Source of the DNA: JABILX01 sp041648305
GTDB lineage: Bacteria; Patescibacteriota; Gracilibacteria; UBA1369; LOWO2-01-FULL-3
Assembly: GCA_041648305.1 (NCBI GenBank)
Contig: JBAZPI010000050.1
Span: forward strand, 1 to 5,895
Direction: 5' to 3'
Length of the DNA: 5,895 nt
This document shows, one piece after another, positions 1 through 5,800 of the stretch. Below the pieces are notes generated by a model. It made no database searches. It was not told the DNA's origin and saw only the letters and a list, made by a program, of their open reading frames with translations. Position 1 is the first letter of the stretch. Each line of letters begins with the position of its first letter. The position numbers and the translations under genes are program-made.

Positions 1-123
1 TTTCGTAGCAACAACAGCTAAGCCTTTCGGGAACAGAAAATTCCTGAAATATCCGTCTTTTACTTCGACAACATCTCCTTTATAACCCAATTTCGCAACG
101 TTTCCATTTAAAATAACTTTCAT
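1..123 (-). CDS. rplI: Ribosomal protein bL9, N-terminal 41 residues (runs off the left edge)
   Basis: This is the start of the large-subunit ribosomal protein bL9, which binds 23S rRNA through its N-terminal domain and projects from the base of the L1 stalk. The frame begins with ATG at 123 (MKVILNGNVAKLG) and stays open to base 1. The bL9 family signature is complete: G13, G16, V21, G24-Y25, N28-F29-L30, G34, A36 and T40 all fall at the expected spacing in the GDVVEVKDGYFRNFLFPKG stretch. Only the N-terminal rRNA-binding domain is present; the long connecting helix and C-terminal domain lie outside the window. No Shine-Dalgarno sequence precedes the ATG; the leader ends in an A/T-rich TATATA. 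The upstream neighbour is a solute-binding protein gene 84 bases away, rather than the frequent rpsF/ssb/rpsR neighbours. The identity is secure; only the length is unknown. Confidence 0.96.
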   Translation of the reverse strand, partial: MKVILNGNVAKLGYKGDVVEVKDGYFRNFLFPKGLAVVATK

Positions 124-159
124 TATATAAGCGGTTAATTCTAATTTTTGAGCCCCTAA

Positions 160-188
160 TAAATAGCGAAAATCCATTCAGAAGTAAA
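160..188 (-). promoter_or_regulatory. Weak sigma-70-like promoter candidate for rplI
   Basis: In the 84-base gap between the solute-binding protein stop and the rplI ATG, the minus strand reads TTTACT (183-188), a 17-base spacer, then TATTTA (160-165). The -35 matches the consensus at four of six positions, the -10 at only three, but the spacing is ideal. Initiation here would give a leader of roughly 30 bases. The gap is long compared with the 2 to 7 base gaps upstream, so a separate promoter is plausible. In AT-rich DNA such a match arises easily by chance, and read-through from the upstream operon is the alternative. No convincing terminator hairpin with a T-run is visible in the same gap. 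Confidence 0.22.
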
Positions 189-207
189 GATGTTTTTCAG
201 CATGTCC

Positions 208-1905
208 CTAAATCTCCGATTCCTCAACATCATAAATCACAAAATGCCAATCTAATATATTGGAAAATCTGTCTGAAGGAAACGCCACGTTATCCATTTT
301 AATTCCTTCGACCTTCCCGTCCGAAGCATAATAATACACAGGTTTGTACAAAAAAATCGCGGGAATATCTTCAGCAATTTTCTCGGCAATCAATTTCAAC
401 TTTTCCTCGCGCTTAACCGGGTCAAAAACAGACCTCACGTCCTCAATCAGACTATCGACCTGGAAACTCTTGTAATTAGACAAATTGAGTCCATTCGCGC
501 CAATCTGAGTTGAATGCCAATAACTATACGCATCCAAATTATATCCCAACGTTTGTCCGATAAAGAGCAGATCGTAACTTCTATCCATTATTCGCTCATT
601 TAACTTATCAACAGGTAGTAATTCAACATCTATCTCCATTCCAATCGCCTCCCATTGGTGCTCAAGATAACTAACCACAACTTTAGTTTCCCCCGCCTGC
701 TGACTTCCCTCGGGGAATTGCCTTGCTATCAAACTTAAATGTAAAGTTTGCCCATCATCGTCAGTTCTATACCTAGAATCTAAACTAGCATACTCATAGC
801 CAGCCTCATAAATTGCTCCATTAGCATTATCAATGCTTGGTTGGTATATCCACTCATCAGCCTTACCAAGCTCCAGAAGAGGAGTATTTACAAGCTTTTT
901 ATCAGACAACTTCGCCATAAGCTCATCCTTGTAAATAGATTTTTCAAGAGCAATTCTAATAAGCTCGTCCTGAACTTCAGGCGAATCCATATTCACAAAA
1001 ACAGCCATATATTGAGGTAACTCATACGGAATCATCACGAATTCACCGGTTTTCTTCACTTTATCAGCATACTCACCTGAAATCTTCACAATTCCATTCA
1101 CAGCATTGAGCTGCTCCATCAATTGATCCTCGGTCGAATAAGAAATAAACCTGAAATGCTCCAATTTTGGATTAACGCCATAATAATACCTGTTTGCCTC
1201 AAGCGTAACCTGCATACGCCCATCTTTGAACACCTGAATAGGCTCGGAAACTTCGTATGGGCCGCTACCGATAGGCTCCTTGTTAAATTCATTTTGCAAA
1301 AGATCCATGACAGGAACGCCCTCCAAAATATGTTTTGGCAGAAGTCCGGTCGTTAAACTTGTAATAAAAAAGATATTCGGCTTCTCCAACTTAAATTTGA
1401 TGGTCTTCTCATCAATCACTTCAATTTGAACACCATCAAAATTGACCTTCAAAATCTCATTCGCAAAAGTAGGATCCTGAACCACCTCAGCAAAAGTATA
1501 ATAAACATCCTCGGTCGTAAGATCGACTCCATCGTGCCACTTCAATCCGTCTTTCAAAACAAATGTATATTCAGTTTTCTCCTCATTAATGGTCAAATCG
1601 GCCATGTCACCGACTATCGCACCGGTCTCCGTGTCATATTTCATCAACCCGGAAAAAACCAGCCTCGAAACCTCTCGATCCAAAATATTATAGTCGACAA
1701 AAAGAGGATTTAAATTTTGGAAGCCGTTCGGCCCGACCAAACCTTCGGTATAGATATCAACTTTCCCAAAATTGAAAAGACCATAAGGGAAAATTATCAT
1801 TTTCAAAAACATCAAAATAATCACACCCAGGCAAGCAAAAGAAATAGCTTTGTCTAAATCGCTATAGGATCTGAAAACCTTCCCTAATTTGCGAAAAATT
1901 TTCAT
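208..1905 (-). CDS. Membrane-anchored family 5 solute-binding protein (peptide/nickel ABC transporter type, SBP_bac_5)
   Basis: This 565-residue protein resembles the OppA/DppA/NikA class of extracytoplasmic binding proteins, which capture oligopeptides or similar ligands for an ABC importer. After a basic N-terminus (MKIFRKLGKVFRSY), one hydrophobic segment at about residues 21-42 should anchor it in the membrane. The only nearby cysteine, C25 in ISFACLG, lies inside the helix and does not fit a lipobox, so an uncleaved signal anchor is more likely than a lipoprotein. The family signature follows: YTEGL (52-56), NLNPLF (64-69), LVFSGLMKYD (82-91), then FVLKDGLKWHDGVDLTTEDVYY (115-136). GSGPYEV (213-219) and a C-terminal DIPAIFLYKP (513-522) also fit the family. 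Full length is normal. The ATG lies 2 bases after the secG stop, implying co-transcription and probably coupled translation; the stop is TAG. No permease or ATPase is in the window, so ligand and partner are unknown. Anchored binding proteins like this are familiar in CPR genomes. Confidence 0.9.
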   Translation of the reverse strand: MKIFRKLGKVFRSYSDLDKAISFACLGVIILMFLKMIIFPYGLFNFGKVDIYTEGLVGPNGFQNLNPLFVDYNILDREVSRLVFSGLMKYDTETGAIVGDMADLTINEEKTEYTFVLKDGLKWHDGVDLTTEDVYYTFAEVVQDPTFANEILKVNFDGVQIEVIDEKTIKFKLEKPNIFFITSLTTGLLPKHILEGVPVMDLLQNEFNKEPIGSGPYEVSEPIQVFKDGRMQVTLEANRYYYGVNPKLEHFRFISYSTEDQLMEQLNAVNGIVKISGEYADKVKKTGEFVMIPYELPQYMAVFVNMDSPEVQDELIRIALEKSIYKDELMAKLSDKKLVNTPLLELGKADEWIYQPSIDNANGAIYEAGYEYASLDSRYRTDDDGQTLHLSLIARQFPEGSQQAGETKVVVSYLEHQWEAIGMEIDVELLPVDKLNERIMDRSYDLLFIGQTLGYNLDAYSYWHSTQIGANGLNLSNYKSFQVDSLIEDVRSVFDPVKREEKLKLIAEKIAEDIPAIFLYKPVYYYASDGKVEGIKMDNVAFPSDRFSNILDWHFVIYDVEESEI

Positions 1906-1907
1906 AT

Positions 1908-2126
1908 TTACTGAACAAAAAGAAACGCAACAGAATTTGCAACGAACGCCACTACTAGAACAATCGTGGCTACGTGCAAAACTTTTTCAGCACCCCTTTT
2001 GCTAGTATAGAACCCTCCGCTACCTCCGAAGGTCGCGGACAATCCGGTTCCCCTCTGTTGAGATAAAACAGCAAGGACTAAAAGGATTGAAAATACTATC
2101 TGAGTGACAAACAATATTGTACGCAT
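1908..2126 (-). CDS. secG: Preprotein translocase subunit SecG
   Basis: SecG is the small accessory subunit of the SecYEG channel and stimulates SecA-driven export of unfolded proteins across the cytoplasmic membrane. The 72-residue product has the family layout. A first membrane helix spans about residues 3-22. A cytoplasmic loop rich in Gly and Ser follows, with the hallmark SQQRGTGLSATFGGSGGFY (22-40) and then KRGAEKVL (43-50). A second helix spans about 51-70. The length is typical for a minimal bacterial SecG. The ATG at 2126 follows the YvlD-like stop by 4 bases, and the TAA stop is 2 bases before the solute-binding protein ATG, so it sits inside an operon. No Shine-Dalgarno sequence is seen; the region before the ATG is nearly all A and T. 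SecY and SecE are not in the window. The exported binding protein next door is a plausible client of the translocon, but that link is inferred only from position. Confidence 0.93.
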   Translation of the reverse strand: MRTILFVTQIVFSILLVLAVLSQQRGTGLSATFGGSGGFYTSKRGAEKVLHVATIVLVVAFVANSVAFLFVQ

Positions 2127-2130
2127 TTTA

Positions 2131-2499
2131 TTAAAAAATTAAATGTTCAAGCCAATTAATAACACCAAACACGAGTGCACCTATAGCATAAGTACCCAAA
2201 TTTTGAAAGACCAAAGTAACATCTCTGAACTGAATTACATCCAAAAAGTAACTTAAAAACCATAAGAGCAAACCGTTTATAACAATCAGGAACACTCCGC
2301 CGGTAATAAAAATCAGCGGCATTGAAAAGGCTTTCAAAATAGGTTTAATAAGAGAATTTAGTAAACCAACAACCACCCCTCCGATCACAAAAAATGTCAG
2401 CCCGCCTGTGTACGTAACCCCATCAACAAACTCAGTCATAACGTACAAAGCACCTCCATTAAGAGCTATACCAAAAATGATTTTTACAATCAGCCCCAT
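2131..2499 (-). CDS. Four-helix membrane protein of the Phage_holin_4_2 / YvlD family
   Basis: This is a 122-residue, very hydrophobic protein matching the small membrane family named after a phage holin and including Bacillus YvlD. Four membrane segments are visible at about residues 4-21, 33-54, 59-86 and 99-119. The family-typical block GLLNSLIKPILKAFSMPL (45-62) links helices two and three, followed by a Gly/Ile/Asn-rich helix (FITGGVFLIVINGLLLWF), and the C-terminal repeat resembles the N-terminal half. The start is ATG at 2499, 7 bases after the ileS TAA. An upstream in-frame TTG at 2532 would overlap ileS by 26 bases and add a charged extension not expected in the family, so I reject it. 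It ends 4 bases before secG. The biochemical function of chromosomal members is not established. The holin name reflects fold similarity; no endolysin or phage gene is nearby, so a lysis role is unlikely. Confidence 0.85.
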   Translation of the reverse strand: MGLIVKIIFGIALNGGALYVMTEFVDGVTYTGGLTFFVIGGVVVGLLNSLIKPILKAFSMPLIFITGGVFLIVINGLLLWFLSYFLDVIQFRDVTLVFQNLGTYAIGALVFGVINWLEHLIF

Positions 2500-2506
2500 A
2501 GTTATT

Positions 2507-5500
2507 TTAGTTAACAGCTTTTCTGATCTCAATTTTAACAGGATTTCCCTCTATCTCAACATCTTTTACAGCATCGTACTCAAGCTCCCCAGCCTGATTC
2601 AACTCGACCGCCAATGTTTCCCTCTCGATATAATCAGCAAAATTCGTAATAGCGATCTCAATCTCACCCTCGGCTCGCACGAGCAAATAAATTCTGTCAG
2701 CAACCTCGTACCCGGTTTCTTTTCTCATTTCCTGAACATATCTGACTATCTCACGGGCATATCCCTCTTGAACTAGCGCCTTGGTAACATGTGTATCAAG
2801 GATAACAACAACTCCATCTTCACTTTCAACGTCATACCCCTCCTTGCCTCTAAACCCAATTTCAATTTCATCAGGCTCCAAAACAAATTTCCCAACCTTA
2901 ACCTTGCCATCTTTTCCAATAGTAAATTTCCCGGCTTTCGCGTCCTGAATAATCTGTTGAACATCCTTCCCGTATTTTGGACCAAGTTTTCTCGCATCCG
3001 GCATAGCCGTGCGCTCAATCAAATCACCAACTTCATCGACAATCTCAAGTTCCTTAACGTTCAATTCTTCTAAAATAACGACCATCTGGTCTTTGATCCA
3101 CTTTTTCTGAATACCACACGGCAACGCCACCTGAACGGCCTTTAAAGGCTGTCTAACCTTCATTTTCGCCTTGCCCCTAACGCTATGTCCAAGATTGACC
3201 ACTTTTCTAACCGCAGCCATTTCTTTATTTAACTTTTCATTCACCAAACTTTCTCGGATAGTAGGCCAGTCCTCCATATGAACAGATTTCTTCCCGGTCA
3301 AATTTATGAATATCTCATCAGAAATAAACGGCATGAAAGGAGCGAGCAATTTGCAGAAAGTAGTCAAAACCATATAAAGAGTCTGATATGCCTGTTCTTT
3401 ATCCTCATCATTCTCGCTCTTCCAGAATCTGCGACGCGATCTTCTGACATACCAATTAGACAAATTCTCCAAGAAACCCTGCATCGGACGCGTAGCCCAA
3501 GTAAGATTGTAGTTATCCATATTGGAAGTAACCTGCCCAATCAATACATTAAGTTCGGATAAAATCCACTGATCAAGCTTATTTAAAGGAGTGAATCGCG
3601 CAGCTTTCGCCTTTTCATAAGGTTTGAATTTATCAATATTGGCGTATGTAACGAAAAAACTGTATGTATTCCAAAGCGTTAGAGTGAATTTCTTCACAAC
3701 CTCATCAACATGCGCTTCGGAAAATCTGACATCCTCAGCCAAAGGCGCGGTTGAGCTATACAAGAAATATCGAAGACTATCGACTCCCTTCGCATCAAAT
3801 AAGTAATTGGGATCGGGATAATTTTTCTTTCTCTTGGACAACTTCTCTCCATCAGCCGCAAGGAGAATTCCATTCACAATAACATTCTTGAACGCAGGCT
3901 TATCGAACAAAATCGTAGACAAAACATGCAGCGTATAGAACCATCCACGAGTTTGATCCAGCCCCTCCGCAATAAAATTCGCCGGGAAATTATCTTCAAA
4001 AAATTTCTTGTTCTCAAAAGGATAATGAAGTTGAGCGTAAGGCATCGATCCACTCTCGAACCAACAATCCAGAACGTCCTGCACGCGCAAAGCGCGCTTT
4101 CCGCATTTCGGACATTTTATTTTCACATTATCAATATAAGGCTTGTGAAGATCCAATTTACCTTTGTTCTTAGGCAATTTGCCGCCAGACAACTTCTCCA
4201 ATTCCTTCACAGAGCCAACACAAATCTGTCCACCACACTTACACTCCCAAAGAGGAATCGGACACCCCCAGAATCTATTCCTTGAAATCGCCCAGTCGCG
4301 CGCCCCTTCAAGCCACTTCCCAAATCGCCCATCTTTTATATGAGACGGAACCCAATTAATTTTCTCATTATTTTTCAGTAGCTTATCTTTGATTTTCGTC
4401 ACCTCAACAAAAAGCGACCTCGTCGAATAATTTAATAGCGGTGTATCGCACCTCCAACAATGTGGATAAGAGTGACGGAAATTCTGTTTCTCAAAAAGTA
4501 GTCCCTTGTCATACAGCCACACAGCAATATCCAAATCCTTACCCCTAACCGTCTGCCCAACCCAAGGTTTAACTTCCTCTCTAAAGCGGCCATCCATACC
4601 GACATGCTGTATCAACTCCAAATCGTGTTCCAAAGCAAAACCATAATCGTCCTCACCAAACATCGCTCCAATATGGACAATCCCCGTTCCATCTTCACCA
4701 GTCACAAAATCAGCCTCGTATATGGTGTAAACTTCCTTCTTGGTCAAACCTTTATAAAAAGGAAACACGGGCTCGTAAGACGTCCCTTCCAAATCTTTTT
4801 GATTGATTTTATTCAAAATAACGGCCTTCGGAACTTTCCCCTCCCCAACTCGATCGTAATGTTCAAACTTTTCTTTATAAAAATTCTCGGACGTAATGTA
4901 AGTGCCATCCGGATATTCAGGAAAATCTCTAATAGCGAACTTCACATATTTAACTTTCGGACCAAAAGCCAATGCAACGTTCCCGGGCAGCGTCCAAGGG
5001 GTCGTAGTCCAGGACAAAACATAAACATCTTCATCCCCATCAGCTTTGATAGCCTTCAGCGCATCTTTATTCAATTTAAACTTAACTGTAAGAGACAAAT
5101 CCGTCACATCCTTATAACCCTGCGTAACCTCAAAATTCGAAAGCGGAGTTTCGCAGCGAGGACATATATGCATACTCTTGTGCCCGCTATAAATCAGCCC
5201 CTTATCCCAAATTTGCTTAAAAATCCACCATATAGACTCCATATAAGTGTTATCGAGCGTCGCGTACGTATCATCAAAATCAACCCACCTGCCGATACGC
5301 TTGAACATCTCAGACCATTCTCCTGTGTACTTAAACACACTCGCCCTACACTCATCATTAAATTTATCGACTCCAAAATCAACAATGTCCTTTCGTCCGG
5401 ACAGCTCAAGTTGCTTTTCCATCTCGTACTCAACCGGAAGTCCATGACAATCCCAACCATTCGTCCGGGGCACATAGTACCCTTTCATCGTCCAATACCT

Positions 5501-5707
5501 CGTCACGGCATCCTTCAAAGCATTTGCCAAAATATGTCCGTAATGCGGCAAGCCATTAGCAAACGGGGGGCCGTCAAAAAACACATATTTTTTCCTGTCC
5601 TTCCTCGCTTTTACAGACTTTTCAAAAATTTGATTTTCCTCCCAATACTTCATCATCTTATGCTCAACTTGAGGAAAAGATTGTTTTGGATCAACTGGTT
5701 TAAACAT
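2507..5707 (-). CDS. ileS: Isoleucyl-tRNA synthetase, type 2 (IleRS2)
   Basis: This cytoplasmic class I enzyme attaches isoleucine to tRNA-Ile and hydrolyses mischarged valine. The 1066-residue protein is full length and of the longer type 2 form. In order: FFDGPPFANGLPHYGHIL (43-60) carries the HIGH motif as H55-Y-G-H58. A first zinc pair is C182/C185 and its mate C417/C420. The CP1 editing domain has WTTTPWTLPGN (233-243) and GTGIVHIGAMFGEDDY (340-355) with the editing aspartate D354. A second zinc set is C489/C491 with C532/C535. GLDQTRGWF (582-590) and the KMSKS-loop variant K622-L-S-K-R626 precede NYPDP. The anticodon-binding helical bundle covers about 680-830, then the type 2 C-terminal region. 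The ATG start is firm, because an in-frame TAA lies 9 codons upstream with no other start between. It is first in a tight run with the YvlD-like gene, secG and the binding protein. No T-box is seen upstream. Type 2 enzymes are generally less mupirocin-sensitive than type 1. Confidence 0.98.
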   Translation of the reverse strand: MFKPVDPKQSFPQVEHKMMKYWEENQIFEKSVKARKDRKKYVFFDGPPFANGLPHYGHILANALKDAVTRYWTMKGYYVPRTNGWDCHGLPVEYEMEKQLELSGRKDIVDFGVDKFNDECRASVFKYTGEWSEMFKRIGRWVDFDDTYATLDNTYMESIWWIFKQIWDKGLIYSGHKSMHICPRCETPLSNFEVTQGYKDVTDLSLTVKFKLNKDALKAIKADGDEDVYVLSWTTTPWTLPGNVALAFGPKVKYVKFAIRDFPEYPDGTYITSENFYKEKFEHYDRVGEGKVPKAVILNKINQKDLEGTSYEPVFPFYKGLTKKEVYTIYEADFVTGEDGTGIVHIGAMFGEDDYGFALEHDLELIQHVGMDGRFREEVKPWVGQTVRGKDLDIAVWLYDKGLLFEKQNFRHSYPHCWRCDTPLLNYSTRSLFVEVTKIKDKLLKNNEKINWVPSHIKDGRFGKWLEGARDWAISRNRFWGCPIPLWECKCGGQICVGSVKELEKLSGGKLPKNKGKLDLHKPYIDNVKIKCPKCGKRALRVQDVLDCWFESGSMPYAQLHYPFENKKFFEDNFPANFIAEGLDQTRGWFYTLHVLSTILFDKPAFKNVIVNGILLAADGEKLSKRKKNYPDPNYLFDAKGVDSLRYFLYSSTAPLAEDVRFSEAHVDEVVKKFTLTLWNTYSFFVTYANIDKFKPYEKAKAARFTPLNKLDQWILSELNVLIGQVTSNMDNYNLTWATRPMQGFLENLSNWYVRRSRRRFWKSENDEDKEQAYQTLYMVLTTFCKLLAPFMPFISDEIFINLTGKKSVHMEDWPTIRESLVNEKLNKEMAAVRKVVNLGHSVRGKAKMKVRQPLKAVQVALPCGIQKKWIKDQMVVILEELNVKELEIVDEVGDLIERTAMPDARKLGPKYGKDVQQIIQDAKAGKFTIGKDGKVKVGKFVLEPDEIEIGFRGKEGYDVESEDGVVVILDTHVTKALVQEGYAREIVRYVQEMRKETGYEVADRIYLLVRAEGEIEIAITNFADYIERETLAVELNQAGELEYDAVKDVEIEGNPVKIEIRKAVN

Positions 5708-5722
5708 ATTTATTTTAAAGTT

Positions 5723-5755
5723 ACGACTGCCTTATTTAACCATAAAAACAGTCGT
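5723..5755. repeat. 33-base inverted repeat in the ileS upstream region
   Basis: Perfect 7-base arms, ACGACTG (5723-5729) and CAGTCGT (5749-5755), enclose 19 bases. On the minus strand the inside can pair further: TTAT with ATAA around a GGTTAA loop, with TTT facing GG between the two stems, allowing G-U pairs in RNA. The structure could therefore be an RNA hairpin of about 13 pairs, or a DNA operator. It lies 15 bases upstream of the ileS ATG. It is not a good intrinsic terminator for the upstream toxin gene, because the minus-strand sequence after it is TAACTTTAAAAT with no T-run. On the plus strand a short T-run does follow, but no plus-strand gene needs terminating there. Confidence 0.6.
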
Positions 5756-5761
5756 TTTCAA
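5734..5761 (-). promoter_or_regulatory. Candidate sigma-70-type promoter for the ileS operon
   Basis: On the minus strand, TTGAAA (5756-5761, five of six matches to the -35 consensus) is followed after 16 bases by TTAAAT (5734-5739, four of six matches to TATAAT). Transcription would begin near 5727, giving a leader of about 20 bases before the ileS ATG. It is the best promoter match I found in the 93-base gap and sits where the long operon needs one. The -10 box lies in the loop of the 33-base inverted repeat, and the -35 box abuts its upstream arm. Read-through from the toxin gene upstream is the alternative. Confidence 0.4.
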
Positions 5762-5762
5762 A

Positions 5763-5773
5763 GAGAAATTCTC
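5763..5773. repeat. 11-base palindrome next to the candidate -35 box
   Basis: The sequence GAGAAATTCTC has 5-base arms (GAGAA and TTCTC) around a single central base. A one-base loop cannot fold as RNA, so if it matters it would be a DNA site for a dimeric protein. It lies one base upstream of the candidate ileS -35 box and downstream of the toxin stop codon. A palindrome this short can occur by chance. Confidence 0.3.
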
Positions 5774-5800
5774 GCCCTGTATGCAAACAAGACATTCCCT

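Noticed and set aside
156..203. A 15-codon minus-strand frame (MLKNIFTSEWIFAIY) starting 4 bases after the solute-binding protein stop.
   Set aside because: It is too short to distinguish from chance in AT-rich DNA, has no ribosome binding site, and lacks the run of regulatory codons expected of an attenuator peptide.
1123..1713. Plus-strand open frames of 77 and 95 codons opposite the solute-binding protein gene.
   Set aside because: They are antisense shadows of a well-supported coding frame, with no family resemblance.
2131..2499. A prophage lysis gene, suggested by the holin family name.
   Set aside because: No phage gene lies nearby, and the family is widespread as chromosomal membrane proteins of unknown role.
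2500..2532. An upstream TTG start for the YvlD-like gene, adding 11 residues.
   Set aside because: It would overlap the end of ileS and add a charged stretch before the first helix. The ATG at 2499 gives the usual family length and fits the tight spacing of the operon.
2408..4285. Several plus-strand open frames of 60 to 122 codons, and a minus-strand one at 2773-3018, all lying within or across ileS.
   Set aside because: They overlap a clear 1066-residue synthetase. Their products have no domain features and look like translated antisense or out-of-phase sequence.
5194..5475. Open frames of 93 codons (minus) and 66 codons (plus) near the 5' part of ileS.
   Set aside because: Both are alternative-phase readings of conserved IleRS sequence and show no independent signal.
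5708..5800. A T-box riboswitch controlling ileS.
   Set aside because: The gap is much too short for one, and the conserved T-box sequence and specifier hairpin are absent.
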